Below, one piece after another: positions 7,094 to 14,893 of a stretch of 15,685 bases of DNA. The number at the start of each line of letters is the position of its first letter. The first letter of the stretch is position 1. Location: the NCBI GenBank assembly GCA_048594975.1, contig JBMDXQ010000050.1, positions 1 through 15,685 of the forward strand, given 5' to 3'. The stretch is from JBMDXB01 sp048594975. Lineage in GTDB: Bacteria > Acidobacteriota > Vicinamibacteria > Vicinamibacterales > 2-12-FULL-66-21. Both the position numbers and the translations under genes were made by a program. Under the pieces are notes generated by a model, which saw nothing but the letters and a program-made list of their open reading frames with translations, ran no database searches and had not been told where the DNA came from.

Positions 7094-9721
7094 TCACGGC
7101 AGCTTCAGCGTGCCCGTGACATGCGGCATGCCGGCCAGGGGTTGGCCACCGCCGACGCTGACCTGCACCGTGCCCTTCGGAAGATCCTCGGCGGCCACCG
7201 CAAAGGTGAGCGCGCGGCTCTCACCCGCCTTCAGGTGAATGCGCTGGAAGCCGCGCAGACTCCGGATCGGCGCGCCATTGCCGGCGCCGCCCGCGACGTA
7301 GAGCTGGACCACTTCGTCGCCGTCACGGTTGGAGGTGTTTCGCATCGTGGCGCCGATCTCGGCTCCAGTGGCCGTTTGCCTGGCGCGCAGCTGTGAGTAC
7401 GCGAACGTCGAGTAGCTCGAGCCGAACCCGAACGGGTAAAGCGGCGTACCCGTAAAGTAGCGGTAGGTCCGTCCCTGCATCGCATAATCCGTGAACGCCG
7501 GCAGTTGCTCGGCGCTCGAGTAGAACGTCACCGGCAGTCGGCCTGCCGGGTTGTTCGTGCCTGCGAGCGTCTCGGCGATCGCCGACCCCGCCTCCTCACC
7601 TCCGTACCAGGCGGCCAGGACTGCGGTCGCGTGCGCGGCCGCGTGAGCCGCCGCAATGGCGCTGCCGCTCGTCAGCACGACGACCACGGGCTTGCCCGTC
7701 GCGATGACCCTCTTGACCAGCGCCTCCTGCGGCTCTGGCAGGTCGAGGCTCGTGCGATCCCCGCCCCGGAATCCGGGGATGCTCAGCCCGGGCATCTCCT
7801 CGCCTTCGAGATCGGCGCTCAGCCCGACGCAGACGACCGCAACGTCGGCGTCTTTCACGACGCGCTCGGCTTCGGCCAGCGCGCCATCCGACGGGGGAAT
7901 CCACGCGAGCTGGATCATCCCTCCCGTTGCGGTCTGCCGGAACTCCACCCGCACGCGGTAGGCCTGTCCGGCCTTCAGCCGCACCGTAGCCAGCCGGCGC
8001 GCCGACGGTGCGGCGCCGGTAGCGGTCATCTGCACCCGTGGCCCTCCGCCGAATTCGAGCTCCCGGTCATCCAGGTACAGACGGGCTCTCCCTGTCCGGT
8101 TCCAGCGGTTCGTCCGAACGGTCAACTCGTAGTCGCCGCTGGCCACGGGGGTGAGCGTGGCCGTCCAGCGGATCGAGTATCCGTCGCGGCCGACGGCCGC
8201 CAACACGTCGGCTGGCTCCATCTCCATCTCGAAGTACGCCCGGGGTTCGTTCCGGCGGAGTTGAGGCTCGCCTTCGAGATTGGGGTTATCGAAGTATTCG
8301 GCCAGGACCCCTCGACCCTTGCCATCCGGCGGCGCCAAAACGGTCGAGGGCACGATCGCGGACGTCGCGCTGGTGTAGGTGGCGCCGAGGGCGTAGCGGA
8401 CGGTAGCGGTCGAGAACTGCCGCTCGATGCCCTCGAGCGGCGTCACCAGCTTCGACGAGATGCCGTTGTAGTTGCCCAGCATCGCCACAGGGTCGTTCGC
8501 CGACGGTCCGACAACCGCGATCCGTCGCACGGCTGCCGACAACGGCAGCAGCCCGCTCTCGTTCTTCAGCAGGACGATCGCTTGTCGTGCCGCCTCGCGC
8601 GCGAGCTGCCGGTGTTCGGCAGCGTCGACGACCGAAATTGGGATTCTCGAGAACGGCACCCGCTCCGGTGGATCGAACATGCCCAACCGGAAGCGCGCGA
8701 CGAACAGGCGTTCGACCGCGCCAGTGATCACCGCCTCCGGGATCGCCCCGGCCTTGACCTCGTCCACGAGCGTCTTGTATTCGGTGCCGCACGTCAGGTC
8801 CGTACCAGCTTTCACGGCGGCCACGGCCGCTCCGCCGAGCGTCGGCGTGAAGCGGTGGCCTCGGAAGATGTCGGTGAGGGCGCCGCAGTCGCTGACGACG
8901 TAGCCGTTGAAGCGCCACTCGTCGCGCAGTCGCGTCTGCAGCAGGTCGGTGCTCGCGCAACCAGGCACGCCGTTCACCGCGTTGTACACGCACATCACTG
9001 ACGCCGCCTTGCCCTCGACAACGGCCGCGCGGAACGCGGGCAGATAGGTATCGGCGAGATCCGTCTCGTTGACGCGAGCGTCGAAGCCGTGCCGCTCCGG
9101 CTCCGGCCCGCTGTGCACCGCGTAGTGCTTCGGCGTCGCCACGACCTTCAGGTAGCGCTCGTCGGTCCCCTGCATCCCGGTCACGAAGGCCACGCCCATG
9201 CGGGCCGTCAGATAGGGATCCTCGCCGTAGGTCTCCTGTCCGCGTCCCCAGCGCGGGTCACGGAAGATGTTGATGTTCGGCGACCAGTAGGTCAGCCCGG
9301 CGGTCCGGCCCGGCAGCGTCGCCAGCGCGTCTGGACCGGACGGCGCCGGACGGGTCTGGGCGTCGTGGTACTTGGCGCGTGCCTCGGTGGAGATGGCGTC
9401 CGCCACCCGCGACATGAGCGCGGTGTTCCAGGTCGCTGCCAGTCCGATCGCCTGCGGGAACACGGTGGCTCGTCCCTGCATGACCCCGTGCAACGCCTCG
9501 TTCCACCAGTTGTAGGCGGGCACGCCGAGACGCGGGATCGCCGGAGCGGTGCTCTGCATCTGCAGCACCTTTTCCTCGAGCGTCATCCGGGACACGAGAT
9601 CCGCAGCCCGCTGCTCGGGCGAGAGCTCGGGATTGCGGAAGCCCTCAGCACGCACGTGGGCGATCGTGACGGCAGCAGTCAGTGTCAGGAGAGCGATGGC
9701 AACGGTGACGGCTCTGAGCAT
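7094..9721 (-). CDS. Glycoside hydrolase family 3 (beta-xylosidase/beta-glucosidase) with PA14 insert
   Basis: The protein has 875 residues with a Sec signal peptide (about 1-25, MLRAVTVAIALLTL). The GH3 N-terminal barrel begins at about 30 with RAADLVSRMTLEEKVLQMQ and includes NIFRDPRWGRGQETYGEDPY, KHYAVHSGPEP and VMCVYNAVNGVPGCAS. The catalytic nucleophile is Asp278 in GYVVSDCGAL; the C/G after it and the VNGxPxC motif resemble xylosidase-type GH3 rather than SDW glucosidases. The second domain (about 370-460 and 615-770) contains IVLLKNESGLLPL and the acid/base region LEGEEM at 638-643. A PA14 domain (about 470-610, GVLAEYFDNPNLEGEP onward) interrupts it, and a fibronectin-III-like domain closes the protein. 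The ATG at 9721 has GGAGG at 9727-9731. It trims terminal xylose or glucose from oligosaccharides in the periplasm or outside. Family is certain; sugar specificity is not. Confidence 0.94.
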   Translation of the reverse strand: MLRAVTVAIALLTLTAAVTIAHVRAEGFRNPELSPEQRAADLVSRMTLEEKVLQMQSTAPAIPRLGVPAYNWWNEALHGVMQGRATVFPQAIGLAATWNTALMSRVADAISTEARAKYHDAQTRPAPSGPDALATLPGRTAGLTYWSPNINIFRDPRWGRGQETYGEDPYLTARMGVAFVTGMQGTDERYLKVVATPKHYAVHSGPEPERHGFDARVNETDLADTYLPAFRAAVVEGKAASVMCVYNAVNGVPGCASTDLLQTRLRDEWRFNGYVVSDCGALTDIFRGHRFTPTLGGAAVAAVKAGTDLTCGTEYKTLVDEVKAGAIPEAVITGAVERLFVARFRLGMFDPPERVPFSRIPISVVDAAEHRQLAREAARQAIVLLKNESGLLPLSAAVRRIAVVGPSANDPVAMLGNYNGISSKLVTPLEGIERQFSTATVRYALGATYTSATSAIVPSTVLAPPDGKGRGVLAEYFDNPNLEGEPQLRRNEPRAYFEMEMEPADVLAAVGRDGYSIRWTATLTPVASGDYELTVRTNRWNRTGRARLYLDDRELEFGGGPRVQMTATGAAPSARRLATVRLKAGQAYRVRVEFRQTATGGMIQLAWIPPSDGALAEAERVVKDADVAVVCVGLSADLEGEEMPGLSIPGFRGGDRTSLDLPEPQEALVKRVIATGKPVVVVLTSGSAIAAAHAAAHATAVLAAWYGGEEAGSAIAETLAGTNNPAGRLPVTFYSSAEQLPAFTDYAMQGRTYRYFTGTPLYPFGFGSSYSTFAYSQLRARQTATGAEIGATMRNTSNRDGDEVVQLYVAGGAGNGAPIRSLRGFQRIHLKAGESRALTFAVAAEDLPKGTVQVSVGGGQPLAGMPHVTGTLKLP

Positions 9722-9812
9722 GAAATCCTCCGCAGGCGCATGCAACCGCCGGGTGGTTACGACCGCCCACTCGCAGTAGTCGGTGGACCCCGAACGGCTG
9801 CATTCGTCTGGC
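9722..9812. other. Spacer between tannase-family and GH3 genes
   Basis: Ninety-one bases carry the GGAGG for the GH3 gene and an imperfect dyad (GGGTGGT...ACCGCCC, 9754-9768). There is no T-run and no convincing terminator, which is compatible with read-through from the tannase-family gene into GH3. Confidence 0.4.
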
Positions 9813-11396
9813 CTAGTCGGTGCGGCACTCGAACGAGCCGCTGTCCTCCGGATCACCGGTGCCCTTGTACTGCGCGTTCGAGGGATACGGACAGAGCAGT
9901 CGGCTGCGCCCCGGCCAGGCGCGACCCGTTGCCCGGATGCCGGCCGGCGCGCGCCCCGACTCCACCCAATCGACGATCGCCGACAGCATGTCGAAACGGT
10001 CGAGGGCCGCAGGGCCGCCACCGCAGTGCCCCATGCCGGGCACCAGGAACAGGCGGCTCCAGTCCATGACGACCGCCGCACCGCCGTTCGCCTTCGTCAT
10101 CCGCTCGTAATAGTCCACCGTGTCGAGCGCGGAGAACCATGGATCGCTGACGCCGTGATAGAAGATCAGCTTTCCCCGCTGCGCCGAAAACGTGTTGAGG
10201 TTCGTCCACGAGGACGTCGCCGTCAGCTGCATCTGCGGATCGGCCGACGCAGCCGCCGCGCGTCGGTCCACGTCCATGTCGGTCGCAGTGAACGGCGGCC
10301 CGACGGGGTTCGGGCTGCCGGCGAGCAATCCTGGCAGTCCGGCCGTGTTCGCGATGCCGGTGTCGAACAGGAATCCCGGATACACCTGTCGTCCCGTCGA
10401 GTCCTTGGGTCCGGCGAACGCTCGGTTGATCGCGTCCACCTGCGCTGCCGACAGGCAGCCGTCCTTCTTCGGACCCTGGCAGGCCAACGCTCCGGGATCG
10501 AATCGGCATCCCAGCGGATCGGAGACGATACCGTCACGCAGGCCATCGCGGCCGTCGCAGGCGGCCCGAACGCCGTCGATGACCGCCCTGCGATCGCCGT
10601 CAGACAGCGCGCGGCGCACATCGGGCTTTCCATCCGCGCCGGCCGGCGCCGCACGATTCAGCATCGTCGCAACCCACTCGTCGCCGATGCCGGAGAAGTT
10701 CGTGCGCATGGCGGGCGCACCCACGACCACGCCATCGAAGTACCTGGGGTAGCGCTGGGTCATCAGCATGCCTTCGCGGCCGCCGGTGGAGCACCCCATG
10801 AAATAGGCGTGAGCGGCAGGGCCGCCGTAGTGCAGGGCAACGATCTGCTTGGCCAGCACCGCGACGCGGCCGACCGCCTGGTAAGCGAAGTCGAGGCTGG
10901 CCTGCTGGTCTGCCATGAACGAGGCGTCGAACACCTGCCCCTGGTGGCCGGTATCCGTGCTTACCACGGCAAAGCCGCGGATGAGCGCGGCGTCGTCGTC
11001 GTCCACGCGCCCGAGCGGCGGCGCCACCGACCCGTTCAACCCGCCGCCACCCTGGAACAGCAGCCGTCCCTTCCACTCGGCAGGCAGCGCCAGCGCGAAC
11101 CCGATGCCGAACACCCTCCCGTTCGCGCCCGTCCGGCGATCGAGTGTCGCCTGGACGCGGCAGAACGCGGGCAGCCTCGCGCCGGAAGGCGGCGCGGACG
11201 GGAACGATGGCGGCAGCGGAGTACCCGCCGCGACCCACTCCGTCGTCACATCTGACAGCTCCGCGCCGGGCACCTGCAACTTCCGCAGCGTGTCGCAGGC
11301 CGTCTGTCCGCGCTTCGCCTGCGCGAAGGACGCGCTCGTCGAGAGCACCAGCGCGAGTGCCACGGCGATCGGAACGCCGACGGACGGAATCGGCAT
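9813..11396 (-). CDS. Tannase/feruloyl esterase family protein, secreted
   Basis: The protein has 527 residues and cleaves ester bonds to phenolic acids (galloyl or feruloyl esters). Residues 1-26 form a Sec signal peptide ending ASFAQA. The family hallmarks are complete: LLFQGGGGLNG at 112-122, Cys202-Ser203 in GCSTGGREG, Asp418 in HGVSDPWFS, and His457-Cys458 in GMGHCGGG. The cysteines next to Ser and His normally pair as the disulfide that brings the triad together (CS-D-HC motif). The lid includes DGRDGLRDGIVSDPLGC (281-297), the calcium-binding loop of the family, and further paired cysteines. The start at ATG 11396 is preceded by GAGAGGTGGAC; a longer upstream frame adds a basic, non-signal segment and is rejected. 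It is the first gene of the same-strand hydrolase series, with about 90 bp to GH3. Substrate choice between tannin and feruloyl esters cannot be made from sequence. Confidence 0.93.
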   Translation of the reverse strand: MPIPSVGVPIAVALALVLSTSASFAQAKRGQTACDTLRKLQVPGAELSDVTTEWVAAGTPLPPSFPSAPPSGARLPAFCRVQATLDRRTGANGRVFGIGFALALPAEWKGRLLFQGGGGLNGSVAPPLGRVDDDDAALIRGFAVVSTDTGHQGQVFDASFMADQQASLDFAYQAVGRVAVLAKQIVALHYGGPAAHAYFMGCSTGGREGMLMTQRYPRYFDGVVVGAPAMRTNFSGIGDEWVATMLNRAAPAGADGKPDVRRALSDGDRRAVIDGVRAACDGRDGLRDGIVSDPLGCRFDPGALACQGPKKDGCLSAAQVDAINRAFAGPKDSTGRQVYPGFLFDTGIANTAGLPGLLAGSPNPVGPPFTATDMDVDRRAAAASADPQMQLTATSSWTNLNTFSAQRGKLIFYHGVSDPWFSALDTVDYYERMTKANGGAAVVMDWSRLFLVPGMGHCGGGPAALDRFDMLSAIVDWVESGRAPAGIRATGRAWPGRSRLLCPYPSNAQYKGTGDPEDSGSFECRTD

Positions 11397-11713
11397 GTCC
11401 ACCTCTCTCAGCTCGATCTCCCAGATGTTCAACGCATTCGCCGCACGCGGCCAGCACTCAACGGCGTCCAACACCCCTGCCGAGAGGGGGGAGTGCGGCC
11501 CGCTTGTTCGTGCGCAGGGCGAGGACAGCTGGGGATTGGGGCGACTGTACGCCCGTTCAGCAGGCGTGTCAAAAGGCCACGTACCGCGTCGGGTGTGCGG
11601 CAGCGGGGTCGTGGCCGCAGCCTGGCTTACGTCGCGCCTTGGCCGAGGCAAGGGTCCGGGGTAGCTGACCGGTCAGCGTGACGTCTCCCGAGACAGGCGA
11701 CGGGTTGCCAAGC
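11397..11713. other. Intergenic region between aldo/keto reductase and tannase-family gene
   Basis: No gene is recognised in these 317 bases. The stretch presumably holds the promoter of the hydrolase series and the end of the reductase transcript. It contains the dyads at 11664-11677 and 11683-11694. I could not place convincing -35/-10 boxes. Confidence 0.4.
11664..11677. promoter_or_regulatory. Perfect 14-bp palindrome, candidate operator
   Basis: GCTGACCGGTCAGC is its own reverse complement, without a loop, so it suits a dimeric regulator better than a hairpin terminator. A second, shorter dyad (GTCTC-CC-GAGAC) follows at 11683-11694. Both lie between the reductase stop and the tannase-family start. 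The role is inferred only. Confidence 0.3.
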
Positions 11714-12535
11714 TCAGGCCAACGCGAGATTCACGTTCTCTATGGCTTCGTCGATCTCGGCAGGGCTCTTGTAGCCCACCGTGACGCAATCGACCTCCGC
11801 GCTGCGAAACGCAAATCTCATTGCCTTCCGACGGTCCTCGGCACCGAATGCGCCTTCGCCCGCAAGCTTCATGGCGATAACGCCCATGCCTTCCTTGCGG
11901 ACTTCCTTCACGTGGGTGATGACTTCCGGGACGTTGCCCAGCCCCTGCGTCGCGTAGTCCTCGGCGTCCATGCTCTTGCCGGTGTGGTTCACACGCACCA
12001 TCGCGACTTCGAGCCAGGTGTTTCCGGGAACCCGGCGTAGGGCCGGCAGTCCGTGAACCGACGCACCATGGCTGAGCACGACCTTTCGTGACTGGACTTC
12101 GAGGATGGCGTCCTGCCAGCGTGCCGTGTCGGTAGGCCATGTCGCCGTGTGCTGCCAGTGGAGCAGCATGATGTCGAAGTATTCCGTGTTTGCCAGCCGG
12201 CGGAGCTCGTCGAACTTCTGCTGCGGATCGACACCGCCGCGGGTCGTCACCTTCGACATGAGCTGGTAGCTGTCACGCGGAATGCCCTTCAAGGCGATGC
12301 CAAGCATCCGGTGCATCTCGCCGTACGATTCGGCCGTCTCGAAGAAGCGGATGCCGCTGTCGTGCGCATGGCGCACCAGCCGGGTGAAACCGTCCTGCCC
12401 GAGCGCCCGCTGTACCTGGCCGCTGAGGCTGCCCGTGCCGAGCGCAAGCCGTGTGACCTTGACGCCGGACCGGCCCAGCGTGACGATGTCGGTCGCACTT
12501 CCGCGCCGGCCGCTGAGGGGAAGGGCTCCGGACAC
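11714..12535 (-). CDS. Aldo/keto reductase, N-terminus truncated by transposon insertion
   Basis: This is an NAD(P)H-dependent aldo/keto reductase with a TIM-barrel fold. From the GTG at 12535 it has 273 residues, beginning with LGRSGVKVTRLALGTGSL (20-37). The catalytic tetrad positions are Glu66 in FFETAESYG (Asp in most relatives), Tyr71, Lys95 in MSKV and His126 in IMLLHW. The C-terminal AEVDCVTVGYKSPAEIDEAI suits the cofactor-binding end. The frame stays open upstream of the GTG through LAAGTLTVSGALPL, a typical hydrophobic end of a Tat signal peptide, before running into a TAA at 12572-12574. The twin-arginine start is missing exactly where the transposon end begins (about 12558). The original protein was therefore probably exported; the remnant, if translated from GTG, would stay cytoplasmic. 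No good ribosome site precedes the GTG. Confidence 0.85.
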   Translation of the reverse strand: MSGALPLSGRRGSATDIVTLGRSGVKVTRLALGTGSLSGQVQRALGQDGFTRLVRHAHDSGIRFFETAESYGEMHRMLGIALKGIPRDSYQLMSKVTTRGGVDPQQKFDELRRLANTEYFDIMLLHWQHTATWPTDTARWQDAILEVQSRKVVLSHGASVHGLPALRRVPGNTWLEVAMVRVNHTGKSMDAEDYATQGLGNVPEVITHVKEVRKEGMGVIAMKLAGEGAFGAEDRRKAMRFAFRSAEVDCVTVGYKSPAEIDEAIENVNLALA

Positions 12536-12564
12536 GGTAAGCGTTCCCGCGGCGAGTTGTTGGC

Positions 12565-12597
12565 TCTCACGTTAATCCACTGACGGTTTCTCACGTT
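12565..12597. repeat. Two direct TCTCACGTT repeats at transposon left end
   Basis: TCTCACGTT occurs at 12565-12573 and again at 12589-12597, 24 bp apart start to start (about two helical turns). Multiple short repeats inside the ends are typical transposase-binding sites in TnsB/Mu/TniA-type elements. The function is inferred from position. Confidence 0.5.
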
Positions 12598-12683
12598 TGA
12601 TCGAGAGGCACGCCGAGGCGATTCTCGCAGTGGTCCCTCGCGAGGACGCGGACGCCGGGATGATTGGGACGGCAAGGTGAGGC

Positions 12684-12707
12684 GAGCCGGCCGCGTTCGG
12701 CCGGCTC
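12684..12707 (-). terminator. Strong hairpin after the ATPase gene, terminator-like but without U-tract
   Basis: A perfect 10-bp GC-rich stem (GAGCCGGCCG / CGGCCGGCTC) closes a four-base loop about 20 bp past the ATPase stop codon. Position suggests termination of the transposon operon and insulation of the flanking gene. No T-run follows on the minus strand, so intrinsic termination is uncertain. Confidence 0.45.
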
Positions 12708-12725
12708 TGGGTCGCTGAAGGCAGG

Positions 12726-13523
12726 TCAGGCAATTTCAGGCAGCGCGGCCTGCACGTGATCGGCGGTGGCGAGTTTCGCCCGGGTGAGGGCTGCGGCGAG
12801 CAGCGTATGATGCGCGAGGAGGTTGATCTTGCGCGGGAGCCCGCCGGTCGCCTGGTAGATCGCTTCTTCGGCCGACGGATCGAAGAGCGGGACGTCGGCG
12901 GTCGCGAGGCGGAGGCGATGGGCGAGATAGCCGGTGAGTTCCTCGCGGGTGAGCGCGGCCATGTGATAGCGGACGACGATGCGCTGCGCGAGGGCCTCGT
13001 GCACGGCCATCGTCAAGCGGCGCCGCAACTCGGTCTGTCCGAGCAGGAGCAGGCAGAGGCGCGGCTCGGCATCCATCTGATAGTTGGTGAGCAGGCGGAG
13101 ATCCTCGAGGACATCGGGGCGAAGATGGTGCGCCTCGTCGACGACGAGGATCGGTCGGGTGCGGGCATCGCCGCCGAGGCGTGTCACCTCCGTCTTGATC
13201 TGCCGATACAGCGCGGCGCGGGAGCGTTCAACGCTCAGGCCCATCTCCCACGAGATGGTCTTGAGGAGATCCATCACGTTGCCGGTGGAGAGCGAGACGT
13301 AGAGCACGCGATAGAGGCCCGTGTGGAGCTGCGTGAGGACGCGACGCGCGGCGCAGGTCTTGCCGCTGCCGCTGTCGCCGGTGACCAGGCCGATGCCGCG
13401 CAGGTCGAGCAGGTGCGCGAGGCGGACGTCGAGCTCGCGACTGCTGGCGGAGGGAAAGAGCTCGTCGGGCGCGATCTCCTGGCCGAAGGGATGGCGCGTG
13501 AGGGCGAAGTGTTTGCGGTACAT
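12726..13523 (-). CDS. ExeA/TnsC/TniB-like AAA+ ATPase, transposition regulator
   Basis: The protein has 265 residues. It starts YRKHFALTRHPFGQEI, the usual opening of ExeA-type ATPases, followed by Walker A GDSGSGKT at 49-56, Walker B ILVVDEAHHL at 125-134 and a sensor-like LLLLGQTELRRRL at 158-170. The C-terminal helical part contains GGLPRKINLLAHHTLL, a common feature of this ATPase group. In Tn7, Tn5053 and Mu such ATPases bind target DNA and activate the DDE transposase. The ATG at 13523 lies two bases after the transposase TGA (TGA-CC-ATG), so translation is almost certainly coupled to the upstream gene. ExeA homologues also serve secretion systems, but the neighbours decide for transposition. 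Confidence 0.92.
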   Translation of the reverse strand: MYRKHFALTRHPFGQEIAPDELFPSASSRELDVRLAHLLDLRGIGLVTGDSGSGKTCAARRVLTQLHTGLYRVLYVSLSTGNVMDLLKTISWEMGLSVERSRAALYRQIKTEVTRLGGDARTRPILVVDEAHHLRPDVLEDLRLLTNYQMDAEPRLCLLLLGQTELRRRLTMAVHEALAQRIVVRYHMAALTREELTGYLAHRLRLATADVPLFDPSAEEAIYQATGGLPRKINLLAHHTLLAAALTRAKLATADHVQAALPEIA

Positions 13524-13525
13524 GG

Positions 13526-14854
13526 TCAGAAGTCCTCGTCGAGTTTGCGCAGCGGCAAGCCGGGCGCCGGCACGCTGGGAGTGCTGGGGGTGAGGAGCTT
13601 CGTGCCGTGGTCGCGGCGGACGAAGCAATTGGCGTAGGCATCCACGCGTTTGGCGGCGCCGACGGCGCGGCCGTGGACGACGACGGTGACGCCGCGCCCA
13701 AGTCGCGTGGGGTCGTAGCGGAGCGTCACCGTCTGCCCGACGAGTGCGGCATCGACTTCGAAGACGACGCCGTGGAGGCTGACCGTGCGATCGTGCTGGA
13801 CCTTGCGCTTCTCCTCGAAGAGAAAGAGCTCGGTGAGATCCTGCGTGGGGAGCGTGACGTGGTGGGCGGCCCGCGCCCACTGCTCGCGCGGCGTGGCGTC
13901 CTGCAGCCCGCGGTGCGGTGTGTCGAGATACTCGTCCTCGATCCAGGTCCAGAGGCGTTGATTGAGTGCGTCGAGCGAGCGCGTGTCGGCGTCGAGCAGC
14001 GTGGGCAGGAGCTGGAGGCGTAGTGTCCGAAACCAGCGCTCAAGCTTGCCTTTTCCTTGCGGCGAAAACGGTCGGGCGTGGATGAGCGTCACGCCGAGCT
14101 TGGCGCAGACGAGCGCGAGGTGGCGCGCGCGATACGCCGAGCCGTTATCGACGTACAGACGCTTTGGAATTCCACGGCGCAGGATCGCGCGTTCGAAGAC
14201 GGGCAAGAAGGCGGTGACCGTTTCGCTGCGCGTGAAGGCGGCGTAGGGAATCACGCGGGTCGCATCATCGAGCAGCGCGATCAGGTAGGTCCGGTGCCGC
14301 CGGCGATCGTCGGCGTCGAGCACCGTCGGTCCGTGCATGACGTCACTCATCCAGAGCTCGTTGGCCGCGTCGTAACTGAAGCGGCGGCGATCCTTGCTGG
14401 TCGGCGCGTCGGTCGGGCGCGCCATCAGGCCGTGGCGACTGAGGAGGCGATGGACGGTCGCGGGCGCCAGCGGGAGATCGGCGGGCACGCGCTGCTGGGC
14501 GCGCGCGGTCGTGATGATCAGGGCCACGCTGTAGGTCGGGTACGCCTCTTTGAGCGCGCAGAGCTCGTCGGCGACGGCTTGCGGCAGCGCGCGGGCCTGG
14601 CCGTGATCGGCGCGCAGGCGCGGCTTGAGGCCCTCGAAGCCGGCGCGACGATAGGCGTAGAGCCAATCGCGCAGCGTCTCGGCCGCGACGCGGCGGCGCG
14701 TCGTGCCGGGGATGTCGTACTCGCGCGCGGCCTTCTCGCGCAAGCGCGCATGGAGCGAGCGATCGCCGACCGGCAGATGGAGCAGATCGGCGATCAGCCC
14801 GTAGCGAAACAAGGCGACGGTGTCGGCATGTGTGGCGGGATCGGGTGGCGGCAT
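13526..14854 (-). CDS. Mu/TnsB/TniA-type DDE transposase (rve integrase core)
   Basis: The protein has 442 residues. An N-terminal helix-turn-helix region spans about 35-80 (REKAAREYDIPG, ETLRDWLYAYRRAGFEGL), with a second DNA-binding segment to about 145. The RNase-H-like core has Asp171 in LWMSDVMHGP, Asp236 in RLYVDNGSAYR and Glu272 in PFSPQGKGKLERWF, exactly 35 residues between the last two (D-D-35-E). A Mu-transposase-C-like beta-barrel follows (about 355-420, VSLHGVVFEVDAALVGQTV). It catalyses strand cutting and joining at the element ends. ATG at 14854 has GAGGAGG at 14859-14865. It is the middle gene of the operon, followed two bases later by its ATPase partner. The combination resembles TniA/TniB and IS21-like pairs, but the ATPase is ExeA-like rather than IstB-like. 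Confidence 0.93.
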   Translation of the reverse strand: MPPPDPATHADTVALFRYGLIADLLHLPVGDRSLHARLREKAAREYDIPGTTRRRVAAETLRDWLYAYRRAGFEGLKPRLRADHGQARALPQAVADELCALKEAYPTYSVALIITTARAQQRVPADLPLAPATVHRLLSRHGLMARPTDAPTSKDRRRFSYDAANELWMSDVMHGPTVLDADDRRRHRTYLIALLDDATRVIPYAAFTRSETVTAFLPVFERAILRRGIPKRLYVDNGSAYRARHLALVCAKLGVTLIHARPFSPQGKGKLERWFRTLRLQLLPTLLDADTRSLDALNQRLWTWIEDEYLDTPHRGLQDATPREQWARAAHHVTLPTQDLTELFLFEEKRKVQHDRTVSLHGVVFEVDAALVGQTVTLRYDPTRLGRGVTVVVHGRAVGAAKRVDAYANCFVRRDHGTKLLTPSTPSVPAPGLPLRKLDEDF

Positions 14855-14858
14855 CGGT

Positions 14859-14885
14859 CCTCCTCGCCGCGGTCATCGCGGCGAG
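14859..14885 (-). promoter_or_regulatory. Shine-Dalgarno of transposase overlapped by a perfect hairpin
   Basis: CTCGCCGCG (14863-14871) and CGCGGCGAG (14877-14885) form a 9-bp stem with loop GTCAT. The stem shares three bases with the GAGGAGG ribosome site at 14859-14865. Folding of the mRNA would partly hide the ribosome site, so it may limit transposase translation, or the dyad may be a protein-binding site. Confidence 0.5.
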
Positions 14886-14893
14886 CGCGATCC

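Noticed and set aside
7505..9001. 498-codon plus-strand open frame within the GH3 gene
   Set aside because: Antisense shadow with His/Arg-rich composition; the GH3 frame is complete on the other strand.
9722..10081. N-terminal extension of the GH3 reading frame to 10081
   Set aside because: It would overlap the tannase-family gene, has a non-protein-like composition, and the ATG at 9721 has a ribosome site and a signal peptide.
12636..12645. CCTCGCGAGG palindrome within the transposon left end
   Set aside because: Ten-base GC-rich palindromes are expected by chance here, and it does not match the TCTCACGTT repeats.
12756..13637. Long plus-strand open frame (293 codons) opposite the ATPase
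   Set aside because: High-GC antisense shadow. The minus strand has Walker A/B motifs and continuous family similarity.
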